In this document: piece after piece, positions 1 to 12,716 of the stretch
How the letters are laid out: each line of letters starts with the position of its first letter
How positions within the stretch are numbered: the stretch's first letter is position 1
Assembly (NCBI GenBank): GCA_949316235.1
Contig: OX438749.1
Location: 4,854,914 to 4,918,913 of the forward strand
Reading direction: 5' to 3'
Length of the DNA stretch: 64,000 nucleotides
DNA from: Oegoconia quadripuncta
Lineage: Eukaryota > Arthropoda > Insecta > Lepidoptera > Autostichidae
Translations under genes and position numbers: made by a program
The notes under the pieces: model-generated
Told to the model about the DNA's origin: nothing
Databases searched by the model: none
Seen by the model: only the letters and a program-made list of their open reading frames with translations

Positions 1-254
1 TGTGATAACTATCAGGTGGCCTCGAGATGTAAATGCTGCAAGACTATTTTATATTGTTCAAATATACTTTTATCGCGGTCAGCTGATCTTAGAAGTGTTA
101 CGCTTGTCGTGCAATCCACTGAATCCTAACTTCTTTTTCCTTATTGTTACGCTGCACCTGATCTTAAGTAACGATGACGCTAAAGGTCGAAGCGCGCTGC
201 TTAGGAAGACTTAACTTGCTTGGGGTTACTGTCTAATCTCAAACAGTCGGAATT

Positions 255-430
255 CAACAATGCAATCAATGGCGGCAGACTTAGATATGGTGGTGGTAGC
301 TGACCAGAGGATATTAAAAATGCACAACCAAAACGGGCACTAACATAACATGTACCTCGCTGGGAATCGATCACGCGACCCCTATTTTCAAAAACTAATA
401 TTGTCTATATCGAACCATGCGGTTAAAACA
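255..430 (-). mobile_element. SINE-C, old antisense copy
   Basis: Recognisable by GGCGGCAGACTTAGATATGG, GTGGTAGCT and TGTACCTCGCTGGGAATCGA, but heavily diverged. Confidence 0.5.
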
Positions 431-919
431 ATTTGTGGGTTCAGTGTAATGTTCTCAACTCATGCTACATATGGTTTCAGGATCCAAAGTTTTCCTGGTA
501 GCCTGTAATGTGATTGAGGAGGAATTACGAAACTTGAGGTCGAGTTTCCCCGATACCCCAGTAGTTCTTGATATCAATTAAAGACAATTGTCTTAATAGG
601 AGTTTCTGTTGTGGAACTTCACCCACTTTCACGTAAAAAGGAGGATGCGTTTTATCCTTTGTATAAGTGGTCGGTATTTTAGAATGTCATTCCTGCTAAA
701 CATCGTGTTTGTTCTATAAAGACCCGAACGCAAACTGATGAAAGTCTGCAGTATTTCCAAAATCTTACTTCGCCTAACTTTATTATACCCTAGTATCTAT
801 TAAACACAGGGTAACACGAGATTTAACGAAGCCCTTAACAAAAACACTATCCTCGGTAGGTTTTCGCTTGAAATTGGCGAGCAGTTCGCGAGTGATGTTG
901 CATTATTCTTTATTAGCTT

Positions 920-1262
920 TTCGCTTGCGGCTTCGCCTGCGTGGAGTAACTTTATCGTGGATATGTTTAATTTGTTTATTCCGCGGGAACTACCCACTTT
1001 ATCGGGGAAAAAATATCCTATGTCTTAATTCAGGGTATATTCTACCTATATACTAAAATTTCATCCAAATCCGTTCATCCGTGTCGCCATGATTGAGCAA
1101 CAAACAAATAAACAAAGAAATATCCAAATTTTCGCATTTGTAATATTAGTTTTCAGGGTACACTCTACCTAAATACCAAATTTCATCCAAATCCGTTCAG
1201 CCGTTTTGCCGTGATTGTGCAACAAATAAACATCTAAACTTTCGCATTTATTATATTAGTTA
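920..1262 (+). repeat. Common interspersed repeat (CTTCGCCTGCGTGG family), one copy plus a tail copy
   Basis: Typical CGGCTTCGCCTGCGTGGA start, CCGCGGGAACTACCCAC, TTTCATCCAAATCCGTTCA and a TTCGCATTTATAATATTAGTT end. The second copy (1156-1262) is 3' only. Likely the 3' end of a LINE or a derived SINE. Confidence 0.65.
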
Positions 1263-1801
1263 CATAATTCTTGCAGTTTGTATATTTTGAGTTAGGGTGT
1301 GAAAATAGTCTGCAGCAAAAGTCAGTGATTTTGTACAAATGAAGGTATGTGTAAGTGTATGACGGAGCTTACGCGAAGAAAGCGCCACAAACTTCCGTAA
1401 GACACTTTCATCAATGAAAATCATCGTCAATAACCTCGTAAAGTCCACTACTACACATAAGCCTCTTCCATGGCGTTATTTCCATTGCTTTCAACCCCCC
1501 CACGGTTTACCCCCACGATGGGCAGGCCGAGGCACTATTGCCCATCACTGCTGCTTACGAGCCCTTGGTCGCTTTTTACGACACGCTTCTCTTCTGCTCT
1601 GCGGGGAAACATAAGGTCATCTCTGATCCATGAATAATTCAATAATATTATTATTGTCAGAAAAGCTGTCCTTATTGGGGTCTATTAGCTAACGATTGCA
1701 AATAGTAGGAAGAATAAAGAAAACTAAATAGTTTATTTTTACCCGACTTCAATAAAAAAGGAGGTTCAATGTCCGACTTTATGTATTTTTATTTATTTTA
1801 G

Positions 1802-4800
1802 ATAAAAAACCTGACAGACCTCGGCATGATGGGCGCCAACGTAGCCTCAGACTATGGTGGCCTAGGCCTCGACTACCTGTCCCTCACCATCGCGGTGGAA
1901 GAGCTCTCCCGCGGCTGTGCGAGCACTGGCATGATAGTATCAATACACAACTTCCTCTTCGCGAACCTGGTCAACGAGAAAGGATCATGTGAACAGAAGG
2001 AGAGATTTCTGAGGGATTTTACGAAGGGTGCAATCGGGTGTTTCGCTCTGAGTGAGCCTGGTAAGTAAGAATAAGAATAGTTTATTATGAACGCCACAAC
2101 ACGATACAAAAACAAAGAAGTAGTAAATTATAGCTAAAATAGTAATACAATTATGAAGATCAGATAATGCTGTCACGTGTTGCGGCGTGCACAAATGGGT
2201 TAGCACTCAGCGCATGCTGCGACGAATCACAGCGCTGGTTTTCAGTGCCCCCAAATGGCCAGTGTCGCACGGACGCCACGTGAGGTACAATAATGAGCAG
2301 AATGATAATAAATAATTATAATCGGGATAGTGTATTTATAGTGTAGTGTAAATATACAAAATAATAATTACGTAATAGTATTATATATAAATACGTCAGA
2401 ATATGGATATAGTGAGTACATTCTTCTTCAGGTGCCTCTGTGTCAATGGAGGTAGGCAGCCAACTTTCTGAAGTTTTTCCTTATCTCGTGCGAGTCGGAA
2501 CAGCTCTCCCAGTTTTTATACTGTTCTACTTGTGGATATCGCGTAACTATGACATACTACATCTCCATTTTCTGCGCTTCCCACCGATTTTCTCCATCAT
2601 TATTGTGTGCAGTAATTGATACCCCTGTCGTAGCACATGGCCCATGTTTTATGACGCGTACCAATTCCCGTGTTTCCAACATTCCCCTCAAATCTTCGCG
2701 TATGACCATATGCGTCCATCTTATATGCAACATGCGACGATAGATCCTCATCTCATGTCAAAAGCTTCAAGTCCCTTACCCAGATCTTCGTTTACAATCT
2801 TTTAAAATGGACATTAGAAGGTCGTCATGTATCGTCACCAGCATACTGAGGGCCACTACTGGACTAGCCTTCCCACATGGCGCAATTTACGAAGTGGAAG
2901 GCAAAGGACATTTTGAAAGAAAAATAATATCATCCTACTATACACGCCATAAAAATGCTATATGTATGACCTGCAGTGTGACGTAAACAGAATTGAACTA
3001 ACCCGTCTCTTTCCGTGGGTGTCGTAAAATGTGACTAAAGAACTTTGCTCTAAATACAGATTACGAGATCGAGAGAGTGATGTCTCCTGGCGTTCCTTTT
3101 CTAAATTGACAAGCCCTACGAAGATTCAAGAGTGATAAAGTCATGCTTAGCCTGCTGGAGTGCACCGCGACTAGACATAATGTAGGGTGTCCCCAGCTAG
3201 GCGCAAGTGACCTGCGATGAGCGGCTGGAAGGGATTGGATGCAGCCCTTGTCCAGCAGTGTACTACTGTGGGCTGATGATATTAACGTGACGTAACGAGT
3301 ACGGTATTAACGTATTTGCCGAACGATATTAAAAATAATCCTGTTTTTGTTCCTTCAGGCGCTGGCAGCGACGTGGCCAGTATAAAGACTACGGCCACTG
3401 CCGATGGGGACTATTGGATCCTGAACGGCCGCAAAAGCTGGGTGACGTCAGCCATTGAGGGCTCAGCCGCGGTGGTGTTCGCCACTTTCAACCCTGAGCT
3501 CAAACATAAAGGGATTTCGTGTAAGTTAATGTAGAGAACAAAGTGATTTACCGAGGAACAAATGGATGGGCAAAAATAATGATAGACTGGTGTTCAGTAT
3601 AGAACCGCGCTTGACGCTGTCGGCACGATAATGTAAAGACTGGCACCATCTATCGGCGAACCCGTGAACCCACCACTAATAAATTTATTCACTTTAATTG
3701 GTACAAGTCTATCTTTCTCACGGGTTCCATGACAATCCGATAGATGGCGCAAATCTAAATGTATATATATTGGCGCGCGGCCAGTTTTTCTCTCTCTCCA
3801 ATCGCAACATCCCAACAATAAACCCTCGATCAGATCGCAGTTGCCGTTTGTCTTCTCCTAACAACTGGTATCCGAGAAAAGGTCAGTAGGTAGACTTAGA
3901 AAAAAATAGAGCGCCGAGAGTAGAATTGGGTGTTACGTGGCCAAGACTAGCGCGAAATAGAACACCATGGCTAGAGGAGGTCTTATTCTGTAAAGTATGC
4001 TGTGAACTAGTAATAAAAAGACCATATTAAAGATAATAAAATATAAAGAACTATAACTACTATAACTATAAACTAATATTATAACTATATAACTATAAAC
4101 TACTATAACTATAAACTATTACTATAAACTATAACTATAAAGAAATATAAATATAAAGAACTAGTAGGGGATCTTTGACGTAGGGAAAAAAGCGGCAACG
4201 TTGAAGTGGGACTGGGCGGGTCACGTGGGCCGCATGCCGTGCGAGTTGTGGGCAAATGCGTCCACTATTTGGACTCCTACAACCGCCAAACGCAAACGGG
4301 GCAGACCGCGAAAACGGTGGAGAGACGAGCTTGACAGTTTTGATAAGGGATGGTTTGTGCTCGCCAAGAACAGAAACGATTGGAAACAGATGAGGGAGGC
4401 CTTTGCCCAGCAGTGGGACACTATGGGCTCTTAATAGAATAGAATAGTGGGGGGTATTACATTAATGTAACGTTCTGGCGATGGCGTGTGATTGGTTGGC
4501 TCACTGTTTCATCACGATCACGACCGGCAATAGTATCAAATCCATTTCGAGGGGGATATCGCGATATACCAGGTGTTGGGAAGGGCGATGCTATGCCGGA
4601 GGTGATAGTAGAAGTAATTTAGGACATTTTATCTCACAATGTGGACGGATGACCGAAGGAAGGTGGCGGGGAGGAGCTGGATGCAGGCCGCTTGCAACCC
4701 GTCGCTCTTGATCTATAGGGAAGGCTAATGTTGAGGACATTTTAAACCAAAATTACTTCAGGGATTCCACCCGTATGTAGTTAACATACCGAACATTCGC

Positions 4801-7800
4801 ACTAAGCGGTTCGACTCTTCATTCATAATGCGGGATTCCACCCGTATACCGAACATTCGCACTAAGAGGTTCGAATCTTCATTCATAATGCGAACAGCCA
4901 AGGCATGGAACTCCCTTCCGGCGTCAGTCTTTTCTGAATCCTACAACCTTGGGATCTTCAAGAGCAGGGTGAATAGGCATTTACTGAGATCGCATGCTTC
5001 ATCTTCGGCCACATCGTCACTTCCCATCAGGTGAGATTGTGGTCAAACACGTATCCAGTTAATCATGGAAAAAAACTCATTTTATTTTTCATACTTTCAA
5101 TTAATTCTCTAGTAGAAGGTAAAATCTCAGAAAATGCAATGTTTTCTGCACTACAGTGGGTAATATTTTTAGATGGTAACATTGAATAATGAATTTATGT
5201 AGCGACAGAATTTTTGAAAATTTTTGGAAAAACCACGTAAATAAGAACTCCAATGTCCACTAATGTCAAATTGACATCCGTCCGAAGTCGAACAACTGTA
5301 ACCTAATATTGTGCTGGAGACAAAAAGCCATTAAAAGAAAACTGTAACCTGAACTGCTTTGTGTGCTATTCTCAGGTTTTTTGGTGCCTATGGATGCTGA
5401 AGGTGTGTTCAGAGGCAAAAAGGAACCAATCATTGGCGTCAGGTATGTAAATATATTCACTCTATGCTCAGATCATGCTTTTAAAGGTATAATTGAACTG
5501 CCAAAGTAGAGCAACGTAACTGCCTTCTGTGCGGTTCCGTTCCCTATCCCAGGAGTGCACAATCCGATCTTCACTCTGGCGGTAAAAATTTGTGGAATAG
5601 AGAACCTCCTGCATTTTCAGAGTCAGTTAAAATGTGATGCTACGACTGAGAAGCAATGCTGTGTAGCATTTCATCATCGACCTCATCTTCACTTAACATC
5701 AGGTGTGATTGAGGTCAAGTACGAACCCGTCGTGCATAAAAAAAAATATACAAGTCCTTTATTTAGCTTACTTTTTAAATAAATTACGCTCTACTAGCTT
5801 TGCGTCCGAGGCTTCGCCTGCTTGTAATAACTTTGTTTATCCCGCGGGAACTTTAACGGGAAAAAATAGCCTATGTCTTAATCCAGGATATGTTCTACCT
5901 ACATACCAAATTTCATCCAAATCCGTTCACCCGTTTCGCCGTGATTGATCACCAAACAAACAAATGAACAAACATCCAAACTATCGCATTTATAATATTA
6001 GTTAGATATAAAGGCGAAAGTATGTCTCTTTCTTTCTCATGATTACTGAGCATCAGAATGACTTAATTTTTGCATGGGTATAGTTCGAGTCGGAGAAGGA
6101 CATATCTACTTATAGCCAGTACTTATATAAATATCTGTATTGAATCCGTTCTCTAGTATCTATAGTACAGGTGTTGCCCTATCTGATATGTTTACATACA
6201 TGACATCCTGATCTTTATCACATAGGGAGTGAAGGGGCAACAAATGCTTGGTGTACTTCGATTGGCTCCCAAAAATTATAAAATTGTATTAGTTGTATAC
6301 ATAAATGTACAAGTGGAAGTCTGTGGTCTCTGCCTACCCCTACGGGAAACAGGCGTGACATTATGTATGTATGTATACATTTTATATAAAAAAAAACCAA
6401 GGACTACAATGATCCTGTGGGTTTCTTATGCCGCTTCTTTTTTTTTAGATGATTTCCCTTTCGGAAGCGGTAGTAACTTGGACAAACTAAGTTACAGATA
6501 AATGCAATAAGCCCTTTTATTATTCTCATTAGATTTAAATTGACATTCAACAAATGATATCATATATCTTACATGGAAGTAAATGCTTGAAGTAGTCAAA
6601 GATATCTCAAACAAGCGTTTGTATGACCATTCGAAATATACAGAAATGTACTAGTGAGCCAATCGCCGTTGAAACGCAAGTGTACTGATATTTTGGGTTT
6701 AACCGTCTCCGTAGCTCAACGTAAGTACCATTGGGTTTACGATTCGGAGGTCGCGGGTTAGATCCCCAGCGGGGTACATATTTAAGTACTCGGTTTGGTT
6801 GGTGGTAGAGCATTTTAAATGTCAGCCTGGCTAGCTACCACCATCTCATCTAAATCTGCCGCCAAGCAGCAATGTTAATAACATTGTTGTGTCCCGGTTG
6901 TCAGAGATAAGATAGCCAATCCCCCAAATGTGTTGGGGTTTCCGGGTCACTACGCTTCCACCTTCGACCTCATCTTCACTTAACATCAGGTGTGATTCGA
7001 GTCAAGTACGAACCCGTCTTGCATAAAAAAAAACCACTAAGCTGTATTTTACTTAACTCGGGGACAAACGGTTGGTTCAATTGTTTTACATGGCAGAGAC
7101 CACACGGCATTGAAATATTTGTTTACTGAAGAAATCGTTATTCATTCCTACCTTTGCTTCCTTCCTTCCATTACCAACCATAGCATCCACATTTCTTCAC
7201 ATGTCAACACTCAAATCACCCCATAAAAGAAGCGTGTGTTACAGGGCTGCGACCGCATGTGACGTCACTCTAGAGGACGTACGGATCCCAAAGAGTTACA
7301 TGGTGGGCGCCGAGGGGGAGGGCTTCCGGATAGCAATGGAGCAGCTGGACCAGGGCCGCATAGGGATTGCGGCGCATGCAGTTGGTATGATATTGTTGTT
7401 TATATGGCGCTCGCTTTGTATGGCAGTCCATTACCATCTACAGTAGACATAATTAGGGAGCACTGTAACGTGCAGTTGATCGCAAAAGAATGTGTCATAT
7501 CTAGCCATGGCCACATCCCCCTCCATTTACTATATATATATTTTATGCACAACGGGTTGGTACTTGACCTCAATCACGCCTGATGTTAAGTGAAGATGAG
7601 GTCGTAGGTGGAAGCGTACTGACCCGGAAACCCCAACACATTTGGGGGACTGGCTATCTTATCTCTGACAACCGGAACACAACAATGCTTAACATTGCTG
7701 CTTTGCGGCTGATTTAGATAAGATGGTGGTAGCTAGCCAGGCGGCATTTAAAATGCCGTTCCACGAAACAAACCGAGTACTTAAAACATATACCCCGCTG

Positions 7801-10800
7801 GGGATCGAACCCGCGACCTCCGAATCGTAAACCCAATTTTGTTTACATATTAGCCCCCCCCGACGCTGTCTAAGCAATAGCATGCAACAATGTAGACATA
7901 GTTACATGGTGACGACCTATTGCTGTCGTGGATATAATATGTATATAAGAAAAAAATCCTCGTTTAAGAAAACGACAACATACATATAATGTAAATATAA
8001 GATTTAAAAATAAATTAATAAGTATTTGGGGCACTTACACCAATCATCTAGTCCCAAACTAAGCAAAGCTTGTACTATGGATACTAGATAACGGATAAAC
8101 ACACATAAATATTTATATAAACATCCATGACTCGGGAATAAATGTTCGTATTCATCATACAAAGATTTACCCCAAGATTGACAGCCAAGGCATGGAACTC
8201 CCTTCCGGCGTCAGTCTTTCCTGAATCCTACAACCTTGGGATCTTCAAGAGCAGAGTGAATTGGCATTGACTGGGATCGCGTGCTTCATCTTCGACCACA
8301 TCGTCACTTTCCATCAGGTGAGATTGTGGTCAAACGCGAATCCAGTCAATCATAAAAAAAAACCCTCGCGGAATTCGAACCCGCAACCGTTGGTTTCACT
8401 GACAGGGTCACTTATCCACTACACCAATCGGTCATCATATAAATTCATGTCAGTCGTTTACACAGATACAGTAAGACATTTAAAGCAATGTATATATATT
8501 ATAATATGCTTTTATAATAGGTTAGCATAAAAATTAGCCTTTAAATAAATTCAAAACCATTATAAAACAGAAAGTATTTATAAAATTAAAAAAAATCTGA
8601 CTCTGTGGATGATTTGCAAGCATGGAAGGCGATGTTTAGTCAAATTATACAATATATATATTTATTGTTTTGTCGAATTACAACACGTTACCCAAAACCT
8701 ATTTAAAAAGGGCAACACTTATTTCTTGCTGCTACTAATGGGGAGTCAGCTTTGTGAATGAGCATTAATTTATAAGCAGCTGAGCTTATTCATTCAGCGG
8801 GTCAATAGCGCTAGCGTACTAGGTACTATCACGGAAGCGAGTTGGATGGCGTATTTTTTCTATAAGATACAGGTATTTTAAGCATTAATTTAATTTTTTA
8901 ATATCAAATAAAATATTGTAACACTTTCAAGAGATAATTTTATCATATGAAAATATGTTTCGATTAGTGACCTAGTAGAATCTAATTGTTACAGGTATTG
9001 CTCAAGCTGCGCTAGACACAGCTATCAACTACGCAAAGGACAGGGTCGCTTTTGGTAAAAGTTTAACCAGACTAGCTTCTGTCAAGGTAAGTTAATGCTA
9101 GTGTGCTGTGTGGTTACGGCATTCAAATAGAATAGAATGAAATATAGAAAAAAATTTACTCATAAAGAACACTTTGCCTGTAGTCATTGTATTACCCGAG
9201 TCTTCAACATTTTGTCATTACTAATTTTACTTCGTCAGGTATTGTCACGACCTTAATCCCAAATGAGGTGGTCAGAGATATCCCAAACAATAGTGTTTGG
9301 GTGTTCCAAACATTAAGATTTTAATGATTGAAACAACATCCACGTTTCACCCTCAGAAATTATATAGAAATGCTGTGTGGTTTCGGTACTCAAATAGAAT
9401 AGAACCAAGCCGTCTCTTCCCGTGGGTGTCGTAAAAGGCGACTAAGGGACTTTCCACCAAAAATATATATAGTTTTGCACGTTGCAACGGCGGTAGGCAG
9501 ACCCACCCCCGTGTGCATTTCTGTATATTTCATAAGGTGAACCATGGATGTTGTTTCAATCATTAAACTTTTAATGCTTGGAATACCCAAGCACTATTGC
9601 TTGGGATATCTCTGACCACCCCTTTTGCGATAAAAGTCGTGACGTATGTATGTAAGTTGCTGGGGTAGAAAGGAAGGTCGTGTGGTTGATTGAGGTATTT
9701 TCATGAGAAGAATCGCAGCCCAAAAACTGGCAAAGTGGCAGTAAGGAGTCAGGTGCCAGGCATATTCAAGAGTGCTCAAAGTTAAAAAAGCTTTATTTTG
9801 TTGGTAGAACAACCAAGAAACTGGATAGGTTGCTCTTTTAAAAACAGGTTTTCGTTATTTCATTATTAATTGTGAAATAGCCTGGCATGCGAACGAGCTG
9901 GTTGTGTCCAGGGATGATTATCATCTGACTAAACAGTCTGATATTTCTGTTTTATAGTATCTTTAAATTGATCGAAAGGAAGATTTTGTATACTAACAGG
10001 AACCTTATTGAAAAAACGTATAATGTTTGAATGAATTCTATGACAACTAGTGTTTTTTTATGACATAATGAGTGTGTTTTTTGGGTGTTTTCTTTTCAAG
10101 TTATAGTTTCAAACACTCAACAGTATGTCAAGTGGTTCTGTTTGAAAAAGTGTCTCGAAGACGAAGACTAATGACGAAGGCATTGTTGACTATTGAAGCA
10201 CTCATGACACACGGTAATTTGTTTTCGATTAGCGAAGTTAAGCAACGTCTGGCACTGTTAGTCTTTAGATGGGTGAGCACTGGAGTCATTATCTCAGTGC
10301 TTCGGAGAGCACATTAAACGGTCTCGATTGTATTCAGTTGAAAGCATTAGTTAAGTCAAGTCGGTGACTTTGAGATAGCTTGAAAACACTGACAGTCGGT
10401 TCACTACTTTCTAGTCTGACAGATGCATCAATCAGCACTGGGCCCGCGAATTAATATTCTATAATTCATAATTAAGTAATGGGGACTTAAGATTGGGAAA
10501 ACCTTTTTCAGTTCATGGTATTATTGTGTATCTTTTTATGTTATATGTCATACTAGCTTTCCGACCGCGACTTCGTCCGCGTAGAAAATTTTATCAAAAT
10601 CGGTTCAGAAAAAAAATTTGACTATATGCTAGTCCAGGTCCTAATCTGTCTACCAACCAAATTTCATCCAAATCCGTCCAGCGGTATAGGCGAGAAGAGG
10701 TAACAAACATACACACAGACACAAACTTTCGCATTAATAATATTAGTTTGCATTAGAGCTATAAAATAATTCATAACACTGATAATCATAATGACAGCCG

Positions 10801-12526
10801 TCTTTATCCCTCAGGATCGTCTAACAGATATGTGTATACTAGTCGAGACAGCCCGTCTGCTGACGTACCGCGCGGCAACTAACGTCTCCACCAAGAACAG
10901 TGCTATGGCGAAGTACGTCGCGGGACGGAACGCGACGGCCGTGGCGGATCATTGCGTGCAAATACTTGGTGGTCGAGGGCTGTCCACTGACTATGCAGCT
11001 GAGAGACATTTCAGGTAACAAGCTGTTTAGTTGTAACAAAGCATATATGTAATAGCAACAATACCGAGTAACAGGACATATATTACGTATATTCTACTTA
11101 GCAACACCACCTCATCGAACTCTCGCTGACATTTTATCAGTAATAGAGTGGTAGAAGCGTGGAACAAATTACTATTGGAAATTGTCGTAGCAGACAACAC
11201 CAACAAATTTAAAAACAAATTAGATAAATACTTAAGTAAAATTTCTATGTAAAATAAAATTCACTGTTCATGCAGTCAGGCTGTGGAACTCACTTCCCTC
11301 TAATATACGTGACAGCCAGTCATTGGCCATTTTTAAAGTCCGTGTGAAAGAGCATTATCTTGGGTCCTGTCAATAACCATTATTTATTTATATATTTATT
11401 AATATATGTATTAATATGTTCATTTATATATAATTTATATGTTTGTGTATTTATTCATTTATATATTCGTAGGCTTATATATGTACTTATTATTATGTAC
11501 TTAATATTTATTTTCTTATTTTCATCTTACTTGTGTGCACTCTATGTTTCCCCTTCACTATTGTTATCTCCTATGTTGGGTTTGCTGGAAGATATCTCTT
11601 TTAGGGATAAGCTCGCCTTTTGTATATCTTACTCTTAAGTATCACTGTAATTGTTTTCTGTGTATGCAATAAAGTGTTAAATAAATAAATAAATAAAGTA
11701 AAAATAAAGACTGAGAAATTAGCTTTTTTTACCGCAAGGAAAAAAATAGGGCAGATTAGGTAGGGGAAATAGAAGGTAATTGGCATTGGTAGTTTTTTTT
11801 TTTTTTCAAAACCATCATCTTTGCACGTGCCGGCACTGGCGGGATTCGTAGGATTACCTATATACCTATGCCAGTAACTTATTTCACTCTAATATGTCCT
11901 ATTTTTTCCTTACAGTAAAAAAACTCACCCGGTATCAGTTGTTCCAACTGCCTGCTTATTCTGCAATAATAGTAATATTCGACGACCTGTTTGGTGTAGT
12001 GGTTAGAAATTCTGACTGCTGTACAATAAGGTCGCGGGTTCGAATATATTTGTATGATGAATTCAGACGTGTGTTGCCGAGATATGGATGTTTGTCATTT
12101 ATACACGTGTTTATTTACAAAGAAAATGTAATTGTGTAGTTTATCAATCATATTCCTTCCTTAAAGGCCGGCAACGCCACTGCGGATCTTCCGTTTCCGT
12201 AGATGGTTATGGGCAGCGGTGACACTTACCATCAGGTGCACCTCTTGCTCGTTTGCCCACCTCTTCAATAAAAAAAAAAAAAAAAAAAATATCTGGTATC
12301 CATGATACAAGCCTAGTAGTGTTGAACTAGACGGCGCTGTGTTTGTGCAAAGATTTTTATTATTTTTTATTTATTTATAGCATTGAGAGTATTCAAACTG
12401 CATTCTTTACAGCAATTTTCCGTTATCCACAGAGACTCGAGGGGCACACAGATATATGGTGGTGTGACGGACATACAGAAGAGGCTGATCGGCCACTTCT
12501 TGCTGAAGGAGAACGACGCTCTCTGA
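1802..12526 (+). CDS. Acyl-CoA dehydrogenase, short-chain (ACADS) family; 3' seven exons, N-terminus not in window
   Basis: Flavoprotein family of the mitochondrial matrix that carries out the first, FAD-dependent step of beta-oxidation. Coding exons: 1802-2060, 3359-3520, 5376-5442, 7245-7384, 8995-9086, 10815-11014 and 12433-12526. All have AG/GT borders and join in frame to 337 residues plus stop; human SCAD has 412, so about 75 N-terminal residues (targeting peptide and first helices) are missing. SCAD landmarks in order: [31 protein letters not shown] (FAD/substrate loop), [55 protein letters not shown] and AAERHFRDS. The last exon reads [15 protein letters not shown] where SCAD has EIYEGTSEIQRLV, so the catalytic Glu is Gly. 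The helix-G position used by IVD and LCAD is also Gly (LDQGRIG). A loop before AMAKY is shorter than in human SCAD. A possible poly(A) signal AATAAA lies at 12797-12802. The family is clear; substrate and activity are not. Confidence 0.93.
2440..2751 (-). pseudogene. RTE-type LINE reverse transcriptase, C-terminal remnant
   Basis: On the minus strand the frame gives [12 protein letters not shown] followed by [12 protein letters not shown], the usual C-terminal region after the RT domain of RTE-like ('craniofacial development protein 2-like') elements. Towards 2440 two frameshifts separate further matching pieces (FRKLAAYL). It lies in ACADS-like intron 1 in antisense, and is dead. Confidence 0.6.
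4020..4170. repeat. Imperfect ATAACTATAAACT simple repeat
   Basis: Low-complexity run of ACTATAA units in ACADS-like intron 2. Confidence 0.8.
4201..4434 (+). pseudogene. Endonuclease-reverse transcriptase C-terminal fragment (LINE)
   Basis: Seventy-seven codons with [25 protein letters not shown] and [11 protein letters not shown], the standard tail of insect endonuclease-reverse transcriptases. It is 5'-truncated, as usual for LINE copies, and sits in intron 2 of the ACADS-like gene. Confidence 0.75.
4761..5075 (+). pseudogene. Jockey/CR1-type LINE 3' end with a short internal duplication
   Basis: The open frame [32 protein letters not shown] is the typical C-terminus of these RTs (shown here as [10 protein letters not shown] then [14 protein letters not shown]). 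A 71-bp piece (4761-4831) is repeated at 4832-4890 with 12 bp missing from the second copy. It ends at an A-rich tail near 5075. Confidence 0.7.
5795..6005 (+). repeat. Common interspersed repeat, CTTCGCC family
   Basis: Full-length copy in ACADS-like intron 3. A worn copy is at 10551-10750. Confidence 0.65.
6698..7030 (+). mobile_element. SINE-C, full length
   Basis: tRNA-like head CCGTCTCCGTAGCTCAACGT with B box GGGTTAGATCCCC. The body runs through GCTACCACCATCTCATCTAA to the 3' CATCAGGTGTGATT...GCATAAAAAA. A 3'-end-only copy is at 5665-5748. Confidence 0.8.
7541..7852 (-). mobile_element. SINE-C, antisense
   Basis: Nearly complete copy just downstream of ACADS-like exon 4 (ends 7384). 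Confidence 0.75.
8020..8440 (-). mobile_element. SINE-A interrupted by a LINE 3' fragment
   Basis: SINE-A body at 8020-8173 and tRNA-like head at 8363-8440, both antisense. Between them, 8174-8362 is a 5'-truncated LINE end (the same AKAWNSLP family as at 4.8 kb) with an A-run at its 3' end, flanked by repeated CCC. The nesting gives relative age: the SINE is older. Confidence 0.75.
9400..9625. repeat. Interspersed repeat with CCGTGGGTGTCGTAAAAGGC motif
   Basis: Shared with 17500-17705 and 62810-63030; pieces at 2996-3045, 9240-9360 and 26890-27000. A SINE/LINE-like lepidopteran repeat, no coding. Confidence 0.6.
11138..11690 (+). pseudogene. Two LINE C-terminal fragments followed by a LINE 3' UTR
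   Basis: Frame 11138-11253 ends [10 protein letters not shown]...[16 protein letters not shown] and a stop. Frame 11262-11375 gives [20 protein letters not shown] and a stop. Both match the end of jockey/CR1-like RTs but from different families. The AT-rich region to 11690 ends with the common GGAAGATATCTCTTTTAG motif and an AATAAA tail. Confidence 0.6.
11713..11938. mobile_element. TIR element of the 'ACCGGATGA' family, short copy
   Basis: Inverted ends read TTTTTTTACCGCAAGGAAAA and its complement up to CTCACCCGGTAT. The interior is a poly-T run and short unique DNA. Confidence 0.55.
11980..12372 (+). mobile_element. SINE-B with a LINE 3' fragment inserted, next to the last ACADS-like exon
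   Basis: Head 11980-12060 (TTTGGTGTAGTGGTTAGAAA, GGTCGCGGGTTCGAATA) and body. At 12148-12290 a 5'-truncated LINE end (GGCCGGCAACGCCACTGCGG) with a 20-base A tail breaks it between ATAT repeats. The SINE resumes and ends in a T-rich tail 60 bp before the exon at 12433. Confidence 0.7.
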
Positions 12527-12716
12527 CGGACAAAACCGGTAACTCGTGCTAGTCTACTTTGTAGTCATACGCTGTAGTCGCATGCTTCTCTTAGACAAAC
12601 TTTGCATTCACATCTTAAAGAAACTGCATCAAAGTATTGTATGACTGAATTGAAATGCCAAGGTAAATGTAATTTCTTTTCACCAGACTGCCTCAGGAAG
12701 ATGGATAATGTTTTTT

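Larger units (their letters stand above)
1..1801. other. 5' flank or intron of the ACADS-like gene; no gene recognised
   Basis: No exon encoding an ACADS N-terminus was found. The stretch holds a worn SINE-C at 255-430, two partial copies of a common lepidopteran repeat at 920-1130 and 1156-1262, and an unclassified GC-richer piece at 1440-1620 that looks like worn retroelement DNA. Confidence 0.4.

Noticed and set aside
1414..1614. First exon of the ACADS-like gene
   Set aside because: No targeting peptide or ACADS N-terminal similarity, and no fitting donor in frame.
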